From Strongylocentrotus droebachiensis (lineage: Eukaryota; Echinodermata; Echinoidea; Camarodonta; Strongylocentrotidae), in the NCBI GenBank assembly GCA_035222895.1, contig JAVYIG010000063.1:807001-871000 (forward strand): a stretch of DNA of 64,000 nt, read 5' to 3'. Position numbers and translations under genes: made by a program. This document shows, piece by piece, positions 12,901 through 23,500 of the stretch. The notes below the pieces were generated by a model, which saw only the letters and a list, made by a program, of their open reading frames with translations, searched no databases and had not been told where the DNA came from. Position 1 is the first letter of the stretch. Each line of letters begins with the position of its first letter.

Positions 12901-14844
12901 TATATCATGCTTACCTTGATAACAATGAGTGAGATATATTATGCTTACCTTGATAACAATGAGTGAGATATATCATGCTTACCTAACAATGAGTGAGATA
13001 TATCATGCTTACCTAACGATGAGTGAGATATATCATGCTTACCTAACAATGAGTGAGATATATCATGCTTACCTTGATAACTGTGAAGACAGAAAACAAT
13101 GAGTGAGATATATCATGCTTACCTTGATAACTGTGAATGATGAAATCTGAATGAGCCATAATCTTTCAGAACTGTCTGTACTAAGAAAGGTTCCTGAAAG
13201 AAAAGAAAAGATGTGGTCTATTAATTTTTAAAATTGGAAAATTGTGATGAATTCCTAAACCTCAAATTCCAAACACAAAACTATAAAAATTAAGGGGTAT
13301 TTGTTCAATTCTAAATGATTTCTCCTAATCTTTGTTTATTGTTTATTCATAAATCAGGGAGAATGTGGTAGAACACATCAATCAATTTCTGCCCTCAACA
13401 CTTTACTAGTACTGCATACAAGCAAATGTCATCCAGGGGGTCATTTCATGAAAACCAACTCCATGACAGTCAGGAACCCGTCAACCCATTTTTCACAAAA
13501 CTATGATTAGCGACAAATTTATGATTTCGATACTATTGGTTAAAAAAATACATGCCACAATCCACCAGATTTTATCCTGAATTATCAAAAGAGATTATGA
13601 GGTTAATTTCATTCAAACTGATTGAAAAATTAACTAGATGGAACTTCGACTGCGCGCAGTCGAAAATGATGCCTCCGTCATAGAGCAAGTTTACAAACCA
13701 AAACAGAAAAAAAAAATCAAATTCAAGTTTCATTGTAATCCATTAACAGGTTCTCAGAATATCGTGATTACAATCAATTTTTCATATACATATATGAGCC
13801 CATGACATTTGACCTTTGACCTCATGACCCAAGAATCTACTCAGTTCATTGGCTCTGAAAGATACATACATGATCTAAGTTTGGCAGGAATCCATCAATC
13901 TGTTCTAATGATAATGCGATCACAAGCTATTTTTGCATACATAATGAGCCACATGACCTTTGACATTGACCTCATGACCCCAAAATCTAATCAGTTCATC
14001 GGCTCTGCAAGATACATACATGACCAAAGTTTGGCAGGAATCCATCAATCGGTTCTTGAGATAACGCGATCACGAGCTGTTTTTGCATACATAATGAGCC
14101 CTGTGACCTTTGACCTTTGACCTCGTGACCCCAAAATCTAATCAGTTCATAGGCTCTGCAAGATACATACATGACAAAAGTTTGGCAGGAATCCATCAAT
14201 CGGTTCTTCAGATAATGCGATCACGAGAACGGGACGTACGGACGGACGTACGTACGGACGGACGGACGGACGGACGGACAGACGGACGGACGGACAACCC
14301 GAAAACATAATGCCTCCGGCTACTTCGTAACGGAGGCATAAAAATATAAGAGAGTGGGAGCACAAATGAACAGACATAAAATATTAGCACGAAAAAATAT
14401 GTTATCAGTATTTTCGTCATTAAAAAAAAAATTAAAAAATCGGCTGATCTTCCGATCCGATACCGATCAAAGGTGCGAGGATGTCACTTTGATCTTCTGA
14501 TCCGATCAGAGCCCCAACTTGCAGGGTTACTTAGAATGTAGTGTACAAACAATGATGAAACTCAAGGTTGTTTTGGGGACAAGGGAATGGAAATTTGCAA
14601 GTAAGAGGTTGTATACCATTATTACCATATACCGGTACATGTAACTCACAACCAATCTAAAGAAGACCCTGATTCTATTTATAGTTACGAAAATAGTGAA
14701 AATCAAATATTTTATGACCGATAGTTTTAACAGATAAAAATAATTATCTAACATGATTTGTATTGAAGTTATGCTTGAAAATGGAAAATAACTAGAAAAA
14801 TACCTACCTACATGAAAATTGTTATTCTCATGGGCATGGCCCAT
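7267..14844 (-). CDS. MRPS10: Mitochondrial small ribosomal subunit protein uS10m
   Basis: Structural protein of the mitochondrial small ribosomal subunit, acting in the matrix. Exons, 5' to 3': 14812-14844, 13123-13193, 11262-11320, 10751-10845, 9130-9269, 8405-8513, 7876-7965 and 7267-7404. All junctions are GT-AG and stay in frame, giving 244 codons plus stop. The S10 core (about residues 87-200) shows family-typical blocks: [29 protein letters not shown] and [20 protein letters not shown]. The tail carries ten serines followed by ESEDEA. The last five exons are secure. The first three are inferred from phase and open frame. The start at 14844 sits in a good context (CCCATGG) but is provisional, because residues MGHAHENNN are not a typical mitochondrial presequence. 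Exon 2 abuts the splice-donor minisatellite. The gene is head to head with DNAL1. Confidence 0.9.
9361..9408. repeat. GA-rich microsatellite
   Basis: Imperfect (GA)n run in an MRPS10 intron. A second, shorter run lies at about 9774-9796. Confidence 0.85.
9896..10584. mobile_element. Non-autonomous TIR transposon with TA duplication
   Basis: Positions 9896-9922 and 10558-10584 are perfect 27-bp inverted repeats (they begin CCGTAAATCTCCGTG and contain TATAAGGCGCAC). Each end is flanked by TA (9894-9895 and 10585-10586). Long A runs lie just inside both ends. No transposase is present, so this is a MITE-like element, 689 bp long, in the MRPS10 intron between the exons at 9130-9269 and 10751-10845. 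TA flanks suggest a Tc1/mariner-like or related superfamily; this is inferred from the flanks only. A short frame near 10220-10320 reads [11 protein letters not shown] and may be captured sequence. Confidence 0.85.
11549..11570. repeat. Perfect 22-bp palindrome
   Basis: A self-complementary sequence centred on CCATGG (CCCAATAACC / GGTTATTGGG). Related half-sites (CAGTAACCATGG and CCATGGTTACC) lie within 40 bases on each side. This suggests the end of an old fold-back element in an MRPS10 intron. Confidence 0.8.
12250..12420. repeat. Long imperfect inverted repeat (fold-back element)
   Basis: The left arm, about 12250-12330, pairs with 12347-12420 with a few mismatches and a 5-base indel. Arms share blocks such as AAGTATTAATGACTGCTTT and AAATAGTTGTTTTTATACGC. 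The centre is a short GC-rich loop. This is a typical MITE-like structure, located in an MRPS10 intron. Confidence 0.85.
12509..13122 (-). repeat. Minisatellite made of copies of the MRPS10 exon 2 splice donor
   Basis: About 20 tandem or partial copies of a unit of about 34 bases (shorter variants are common). On the minus strand each carries TATCAAG|GTAAGCATGATAT or a trimmed form. The unit is the exon 2/intron 2 junction of MRPS10, whose real donor lies at 13121-13122, at the edge of the array. Roughly 15 copies keep the exon-side ATCAAG as well as GTAAGC, so each is a potential decoy 5' splice site. It is not a CRISPR array, since it lacks unique spacers. Confidence 0.9.
13635..14341 (+). 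mobile_element. TIR element with three internal 150-bp tandem units, copy 1
   Basis: The element begins with a 20-bp palindrome (13645-13664, TTCGACTGCGCG core) and ATGCCTCCGTCA. It ends with ATGCCTCCGG...CGGAGGCAT. Inside are three units of about 150 bp, each with TTTGACCT and a block coding-like for [10 protein letters not shown]. An (ACGG)n run follows at 14232-14296. The second copy is at 60801-61747. There is no transposase. Open frames through the units are a by-product of unit lengths near a multiple of three. It lies in MRPS10 intron 1. Confidence 0.85.
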
Positions 14845-15046
14845 GGGAGTCAGGACTAGTTTAATAACAGACTTTTCGATCTTCGGCGACTTTTCTATGG
14901 TAGGCCTAGACCGATTTACGTTCAAATGAAGAATAAAACTAGCGAGTTTAATCTGTAATCTAAGTTTGCCGTGAATACCGTGAGAAAGTGCATATTATGA
15001 GTCTTTGTTTTTTAGGAAAAATACTCTGAAAAAGATAAGAAAATTG

Positions 15047-15923
15047 GGATCCGGGCTAACTCGGACCAAGGGACAACTCGGCCTAGACCGAATTTTCTGT
15101 CTCTTTCGTTTGTTAGCCTCTTATTGGGGTAGGGTCTGCTCTTTTCTTTAGAGACGGAAACGGACTATACCGCCAAATGTGTAGGTTATGTGGGCAAATC
15201 AGTGCACCAAACTTGCAAAACTTATCCCCGAATTACTCTTTTTCACAGGATGCATATCCGCTGCATTTTATATTGTAAATTAGGTAAAGGCTTAACTACT
15301 TCGGTTCCACTTACCAACTTGACTGAAATAATCCGTTTAATGGTCCATTTGTAGGAAATTATGGGTCAAAATCGAGAGACGAGTTCGTAATGACATGCAC
15401 AGTTTTTCCATTATAATCATTTTGCCTTTGGCGTAGACTATGTATGAGTGTTATTCAGCGCATTATACGGAAGCAGCACATTCTCGTAAATGCGCTGCTT
15501 CCGTATAATGCGCTGAATAACACTCATACAGCGCATTATACGGAAGCAGCACAATTTACCCACAATTACGGAAGTGCCAGTCAGAGGTCATCACCATTGT
15601 GTAGAGATCGTAAATTCCCACGGTACACGTGAAAAGGAAGCTAAGCTGATCGGTCTGGTAAGAAAATTGCTTTTAATTTTTTATTTTTACCTCTGATTAT
15701 GATATTCTGGGATTAATTACGATCACAAGTCCCACACAATTTATCAAAGCCACTGTCCAATATTGGGCGGGTGCGGGAAAGTGTGATTTTGGACACATTT
15801 TTGATGTTGTTTACCTACCTCTCCGTGGGGCCCTATGGGAGCAAGTTAAGGCTCTCTCGAATACTATCATTAAAAAAACATTTCGAGAGAGCCCTTAAGG
15901 CTAGTCCGAGTTAGCCCGACTCC
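15047..15923. mobile_element. Probable TIR-bounded element in the MRPS10-DNAL1 spacer
   Basis: Positions 15047-15066 and 15904-15923 match as 20-bp inverted repeats at 18 of 20 positions (shared core GGGCTAACTCGGAC). Inside are the strong hairpin at 15441-15553 and a second small inverted repeat at about 15846-15897 (GGCTCTCTCGA arms). I see no clear target-site duplication and no transposase. It sits where the divergent promoters of the two genes would be expected. Confidence 0.6.
15441..15553. repeat. 40-bp hairpin plus a third copy of the arm
   Basis: Positions 15441-15477 are the perfect reverse complement of 15494-15530. Three more base pairs after one mismatch leave a 10-base loop. A third copy of the arm core (CAGCGCATTATACGGAAGCA) follows at 15529-15553 in the orientation of the left arm. 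Arm identity is total, so it is recent or maintained. Confidence 0.9.
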
Positions 15924-16008
15924 AGAAAATTGACACGAAACAGGTAACATTAACAAACAAAAGTATCATGACCTTTTTTTTTATTTGGACATTCAATGAA
16001 TAGATCTA

Positions 16009-16783
16009 GAGTAAAGGACCCGGTTTTCGGCCACTTAAGACAAAATCCTATTTTTTGGACTCTTTATTTCCTATTTATTATCATTTCTTGTTCAAATCAT
16101 GAAGTAAATATTATTATTATTTAAACAAAAAAAGAATCCCAGAAAAAAATCACGAATTGCCATGACAATATTCATTTCAATTTTCACTGTTTTGGAGCCG
16201 GTTATCGGCATAGCGAACCAGTTTTCGGACGCATGTACAAAGTCAATAGGGAGCGCTCGCGCGCGCCGTGCGTTTCCGCGCTGATGTATAGCACAAGCGG
16301 GCAAAGCAGGTAACCCACGCCGGAGCTCCCGGGTGCTCGCCTGACCGAAGACAGGCACAGCGGTGATCGGAAGTTGGAATCTGAATTAGACAGACATATC
16401 GTGTGTGCGTGGCGGGGTCCGGCTGCATTGATTTAATACATGCGATGAGATACTTTTGAGCTTGCGACCAACACAAAATCGGGCTCTAAATCTGAAAAAT
16501 ACTTGAAATAAAGCTCATTTTATGGTACCCATATTTCTTACATACACGCGTAAGAAACTAGATTTTTCAGATTTGGGTAGCGGGACCGCCGATTACATCG
16601 CTAAAATGTGATATTTTAGGATATATTTTTCATTGCAAATGTGGTTCTTCAGTGACACTGGCATGGTATGGTATGTGTGGGACATGTGTTGTGCTATTAT
16701 GCCATGTATTTTAATGTGATTTTATCATCCATTCAACCAATCGGCCGAAAACTGGAGCTGTCCGATTACCGGCTCCTTTACTC
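16009..16783. mobile_element. MITE-like element with repeated subterminal CCGGTTWTCGG motifs
   Basis: The ends are inverted repeats (GAGTAAAGGA...TCCTTTACTC, continuing as CCGGTTTTCGGCC-like sequence). TA lies on both sides (16007-16008 and 16784-16785). Variants of the motif CCGGTTTTCGGCC recur inside, near 16020, 16197, 16218 and, inverted, near 16742-16772. It contains the only notably GC-rich patch of the spacer (16245-16345). No transposase was found. Confidence 0.75.
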
Positions 16784-17545
16784 TATATAATTTACTTCAT
16801 TTTGGGTATGTTTTAGTAGATTCTAGGGTTTATCTACGCCGGAGCTACAGGTCAAATTTTGGATAGACTTCTGAACTAGCGCCATATTCATAATTGAATG
16901 ATATAGGCCCTAGGTCTACGCCTAAAAACTAAAACACCAACAACAGCAACAACATTCGTTCTTATCCTAATGTACAGACGCCGATCTGATTACATGGGAC
17001 AATGTAATAGATGCATGTGATACAAATACTGCTAATAAATTGTTGTTGATAACCGGCCGGAGCAATAACATAATTAAATGAATCAAATTTATTCATATCT
17101 TAAATTCCGTTACAAACTGTCACTCACTAAACTCAAAATAACTGACAATGGACGTCCAAATGCTCGGATCATTTTTGAGGTTAAGAGTGTCGCCATCTTG
17201 AAATGTATAGGTTGAAGAAGTACACACAAATTCTGTAATTAACAATTTTGAGAAGATGTATAACCCTTTAAAAATATTTTATATTAAAAATATATATTAA
17301 TTATACAAATTTGATCATTAAATATTTAAAAAAAAAATTTTTAACCATATACTAAAAAACATACAAAGAACGAGCCATGTAATCTTCATTACGTTTCTAT
17401 GGACACTCAAGCGAGATTACGGCGAGCTTGACACCGAATAAAGGAAGGCCGAAGGACAAGCATTTTAACTCTCTTTTTTACTTTAAGTTGCTCTCATCAC
17501 AAAAACTGTTCTGTCATTGATGCTTAATTGAATCTGTTGTAGAAA

Positions 17546-20500
17546 ATGGTAAGTTTATTCCTGTTGTAAGTCAGTGTTATGGAAAGTTGAAGAGGGGAAT
17601 CGGGATCGGAATTGACTGTTGACAACAATGAACACACAGATAATTTTTCCTCGAACCTTTAAAAAAAAAAAAACCTAAGGGCTGTAGATCTAGGCCTAAC
17701 GTTAGGGCGTAATATTTTCACCGATTTTCTTATTTTCTTGTTAGGCTTTAGCCTTTTGTGGAGAATGAAACTGATTTGAATTTTGATAAACAAAGACAAA
17801 TGAATAGGCTAGAAAATCTAAATGTGCTGTTTGAGTTGGCCTGGCAAATTGAAGGGGTGACCAGATTTTTAAAATATGATAGATCTAGATCTAGATCTAG
17901 ACACTATTCGATCTATGATTTCTCATATTCTACACAAATTTATTTATTTCAATTATAAGTTGGATGGCAAAGTATTTTACTACAAACTGGTTCAACTAGA
18001 CCCTAGGTCTAGAAAATTTATCTTCAAAGGATCCCGGAGATATCGCGATCTAAAATGTGGAGGTGTTGTGGTCGAGTGGAAAGGTCGCCGGACTGTCGAT
18101 CACAAGGTCCGTGGTTAGAGTCCCGCCGCCATACTTATGTCCTTTGGCAAGACATTGATCTACAATTGCCACACTCCACCCAGGTGAAGTAAATGGGTAC
18201 CTGGTAGGAATGTATTCCTTGAAACGCAGCGCGCGTAACAGCTCCACTAGCTGCTAAAGTAAAGCCAGGGCAATTATGCTGCATTATTGTAGAGCGCTTA
18301 GAGACTTCTGAATAAAGTGAGTGTTAGGCGCTATATAAGCAAGGATAATTATTAATTATTATTATTAAAATTTTGATGTTGGATCGGTGCGTGCACTGCA
18401 ACTAAAATTTTGAAAGTCGTAAAAACAACGATAACTATCTTCGTGCACCAGATTTACAGCTGATCTATAAAAAAATGTGATCCATCACAAATAAGGTGAT
18501 TTCGTAATTTGCAAGGCAAGATATCATACAATCAGTTGGTACCACTTCTTACTTACAATTTTGAGGATATCTGCTCTCAAAATGAAAATTTCGAGACCCT
18601 AATCGGTAAGTTAATAATATTTTGGAACAATTTCAAATGATTGCAAAATTTGCGGATCTTTTTTCAATATTTTCATAATTTCACACCCGATTCCAGAAAA
18701 ATTCTGTCTCTTGGTAATTTTACGTTACTTTTTCCACTGGTGATATCAGTTTTTTCAAAATCTTACTATTTTTTTTGAGATAGCGAATTAGGTCACGCAC
18801 GAACTATGGTCACACCACCATAAGATGCTTTATTAATTGTTTGATAGTGTGTGGCATTATATGTATATCATAGACCCATCTTTTACACTTCCTTTGTCTT
18901 AATTGTCTCTCCTACTCCGTTGTTTTACAGGCAGGTAATAAAGGGACTACAATCAAAGAAGCCCTCTCCAGATGGGTAAGCATTCTATCTCTATATCATT
19001 AAGATGGTCAAGCCAACTACTGCTCTATTGTCTGCAGTACTCTATATTTTGCAAGTTGAAAAATTAGTTTTCTTTGCAACTGACCTACATTTACATGCAT
19101 CTGTGGTTGAAAATGAAAATGAAAAATGTCAAGTTTCTGAGCACTTTGGTTTATAGATTTCTTTTGGAGTTTGCGCTTTCTTTAAAAGAAATGGGATTTT
19201 GGACTTGATAATAATACTCATGATAGCAGGGGCATTGCCACATCATCCAATTATTATATCTAACCAATGTCATTCAAAAAATAAAGCCCCCAAAGTTATG
19301 CAATTCCATTCTTGCACTAATCTCACTCATTGAGTGACAGTATTAAAAATAACAATCAAGTGAATCATGAACTGAATTAAATATTCAAACATTCCAGGTA
19401 GAGTTTTTGTTGCTTTGAAAAAGATATTCAATCAAAACAAAAAGGAATATTTTCTTGATTCTTATTTTTTTGCAGGAGGCAAAAGAAATGGAAAACAGTG
19501 AGAGCAAGGAGAAGGTCAAAGCCTCTGATGCCAAGGTAGTCAGGCTCCCCTTCCAGATCCCTCCCATTGATAAAATGGATGCATCTCTCTCAACTCTGGC
19601 CAACTGCGAGTGAGTCTTTATGATCTCTATTATATACAATACAAAGTCATTTATGTGGATAGAAGTCAGATGTTATAATGTATATCTCCATATACATGTA
19701 CATGTAAATACCCTTGTCCAACTCAACCCCCCCCCCCCCCCCTCCAAAAAAAAAAAGGATTTTTAACCTAAAAAGTGAAGACAGTAATGGATACATACTG
19801 TACATCTATAGGCTTACAAATAAAAGCTGTTAATGAAAATTGCAAATTAATGATTTGATAAGTTTAGATTGTAATACATAGTGCAATTTCATAGTTAATT
19901 GTTTCATACTGTTTGAGTTAACTTAGCTGACATGTAAAAGTTTTAACCAGTACTTTTTAATCACACATTGAATAGTTTTAGTCATTGACTTTACATTGAT
20001 CATCATGTGGTTTAACACCTTTTACCCTGGTTTAAAAGAAGATAATGTATACATTTATATTTCATCAATTCCTTGACTATGACACTCAGTGTAATATTTT
20101 AGTCCTATTTCTTAGCATGATATTTTAAAGGTAAAGACCAGTATTAGAAACGCCCCAATTTCAAAAAATGAAATGGAAGCTCTCATTACCAATCATGTGA
20201 AAGAATATGTTTTGACTAATACATGATGATAAGAAATTTGCCGGGATAATGCCTACTAATTCATATATTTGGTAAATTTGTTTCTCTCGTGGTCGTGCGA
20301 CAGATATAGGGTAGTCCCATAGACATCTTTCTGTGTATAGTGCTTGTAACTTTACGAAGAATGGGCCAATTTCTTATCATTTTGATGATTCCAGAACCTT
20401 GCAGATGCTAGATGATCAACCTTTTCTGATCGACTCCACAACGTTTCTTTCACAATGCAACCGCATGACCATTACTGGTCTTTACCTTTAAGAAGTAATT

Positions 20501-23500
20501 GGTGAAACATCAATTTTTCCAAAATTATTGAATGTCTGCAATCCATCAATGTTAATTAATTAATTAAGAATAAATGTTTTGATTTAATTTATTTATTTAT
20601 GATAAACTGTTGCTATTATTATTATATTTTTTTGCAGGCAATTGGCCCTATCAACAAATATGATTGAAAAGATTGCAAACTTGAATGGCCTAAGTGAGTA
20701 AAGTTTAAAAACACTTTTTATTATTTGATTTATATGTCTAGCATATTCTGCAAAGAGTCCTGTGCTTTCAGTATAATGAATTTGTAGATAGAGATATGTA
20801 TACTGGCATATTACATAGTTAAGATATTAGATTATATAATGAATGAAAAATTAGTCAGGGTTTTGGTAAGGTGAACTGTAATTGAAATGCTCATGAAGAT
20901 TGCTTAAAGTCATTTTGCATAATTAATATTTTGGGAATTCCACCATGGTAGTTATTTATTTAAAGATTGCTTTATCATGTTTGAGACATGATTAGGATCC
21001 ATTGTTTCTTATTGTGCCCTGATGTGAGCTTGAGCTTGAGAAATTGGATCACACAGTGTTTATTATCTACATGTACTGTATATGACCACCTTAGGAGTAC
21101 ATTATGATTATGAAAAAAAGATGCAATGAAAAAAGTATATTATAACAAGACTATGAAGAGATGCACTGTGCTAGTTGCAATTATAGCTGATGACTTTTTG
21201 TGTGTGTGTGAAAATATAATGATGATAGCCAGAGTATCATTTTTTTTTTTAATTGCATAATATTGTTTTTAGTGATATGTTGATTTGTTCTATCCATCAT
21301 GGCATGATGGACATGTGCGCTATATAAGAAGCCACCATTATTGTAATTTGTGTGTATTTATCCTTTCATTGTTTTAGAAAGCCTCAAGATTCTATCACTT
21401 GGTAGAAATCTTATCAAGAATCTCAATGGACTGGTAAGTCTGAAGTCATTTACTCTACAAAAGTTTACTTGAGTTGTTTACAACAAAAAAAAGTTTTTTC
21501 TATGCCTTGTTATTCATCTTTTATTATGTTTTGTCATTATGCGGTAGTCTTTGATGTTTCATGTAGTATTTTGTTATATTGTTCCTCTCCATTCTCTACG
21601 TTTTGTCTGATATTGCATACTAAGTACTTCCTTTGTAAATTTAGTTTATGTTGTTAATTTCTTTAATTATTCAAGATAATTTTGATTGTTTTGACAGATT
21701 GATTGATATATAATTTATTTGTATTATTGAAATACATTTGTATGTACAGTGTATACAGACACATCTCTTGTGCAGGCTGCAGAGGACCAAACCCCCTCAA
21801 TAGTCAAGAGGGATAGCAGCAATCAATTAAGAAAATTGTTTTACTATTTAAGCATCAATCCCATTTATCTATCTTTAAGCTCCTTATGAAAGAGTTAGTC
21901 AGTCTGAATTGCTTGAAATCCTGATATTTTTATGTGCTGTTTACCAGTTTGTTAACTATGTTTTTTAAATAGTTAATTAATCATTAGAAACGGAGCTCAG
22001 TCAAATGTTATGTTTTGTTACTTTGTTTCCATGCATCAGGAAGCAGTATCGGACACATTACAGCAACTCTGGATCTCCTACAACTCTATTGAGAAGTTGA
22101 AAGGCATCCAGGTCCTCAAGAAACTCAAAGTGAGTCTTGGATTTGGCTCAGTCATGATTTTATGAATGGTTTGCTTTTAAAACACTCCTTAAAAAATTGA
22201 AAACGTGAAAATTCAGTCAATTGTTTATATAATGAAATGCTCATAACTATAGCAATTTATGATTTAACATTTGTACTTGTTCAATGAGATGCCACAATGG
22301 TGTTTATACTGGTGTTTGATATTTTGTGTGTTCATTTAAAACGATTAATAGTTTGGTCACAATTCACCAGTCAGAAGCCAATGTATGACTGCCATGAAAT
22401 GGGTTCAAATCTTAAGGTTTGCTAGTCATGTTTGTTTAAACTTTACTACGGTAGATGTCCTGAGTTTATAAGTTGCTATTCATAAGGTACTGTAGTCTAA
22501 ATTTAGTAAAAGCTTCTTGGTCTTTATCAATCCCTTTATAGCAACAACCCTTTGTCTGTTGCATGAGTAAAGAGATTGCTGACAGCAGAACTTTTTGAAA
22601 TAATGACAAGATGAAAATCTTATAAATAATGAAGGTGCACCAAAGCAGAAAAACATTCATTGTGGAATTTTGTATTCGTTTTTAAGATTAATTTGGTAGC
22701 AATTCTTTCTTTTATAATGTTAATCCTTTTTTTCTTCTTCAGGTGTTGTACATGTCCAATAATTTAGTCAAAGATTGGGGAGAATTTGACAAACTGAGCC
22801 AGTTGCCTTGCCTAGTAGAACTTGTATTTGTAGGTAAGTGAAAGCAGGGTACAGGAAATTAATAAATATGATTATATTTTAAAGATAGTGTATCCCAATT
22901 TGCACCACAACAATACTATGTACGAAGGTTCAATGTAGGGTTTTTATTAAAAAAATAAGAGCCATTAATGCAGATTATGGTGTGCCAAGATTTTTAAATG
23001 TATGATTCTGTTTAAAATGAAATTAACTGAACTATTGCTTTAGTGTCTAAATTAGCCCAAAGATCAATTTTTAGGACAAAATCAATTATTAAGATGGATT
23101 TTATTTACTAATAATTAATTTTATTACAGTATTACACATGGCACCCATAGCCAAATGATATTTTGTGACCTGCTTAGAAATCAACTTGGAATCTAACAGT
23201 CAATTCTTTCGTAAAAATTCTGTTTCCAATTTCAAGTGATGTTGTTATCATTCAACAACAAACAACAAATATATATTGTATTCATACACTTCTATATTTG
23301 GCCTGCAAAAAGTACTTTCAAGCAATTAGAACATTTTTTGTTGTTGCGGGGTGGGAATAAGTGTTGTTTTTCTGTGACTCAACTAGGCCTTATCAAGTTT
23401 GATAAAGATTAGAATACTTTTAGAATACTGATTGTGTCATAAAAAGTAGAATAAAGTTGTTTGCTCAATTTGTATTTCTTACCCAGGTAATCCACTAGAA

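Noticed and set aside
12509..13122. Regular repeats resembling a CRISPR array
   Set aside because: The locus is eukaryotic, the repeats have no unique spacers, and the unit is an exon/intron junction.
13123..13159. Alternative MRPS10 start ATG at 13159 in another frame
   Set aside because: It stays open through the exon at 11262-11320 but meets a stop early in the exon at 10751-10845, so it cannot reach the S10 core.
13809..14310. Protein-like repeated frames ([10 protein letters not shown]), also at 60971-61738
   Set aside because: They are internal units of a dispersed TIR element, in introns, with no start context or domain.
14527..14925. A 132-codon minus-strand frame overlapping MRPS10 exon 1
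   Set aside because: It begins with TTG, no ATG precedes it in frame before a stop at about 14995, and the part below 14812 lies past a good splice donor. Only 14812-14844 is used in the model.
18058..18130. Possible tRNA gene
   Set aside because: The A and B boxes are imperfect, no clover-leaf closes, and the head is joined to a SINE body and (ATT)n tail.
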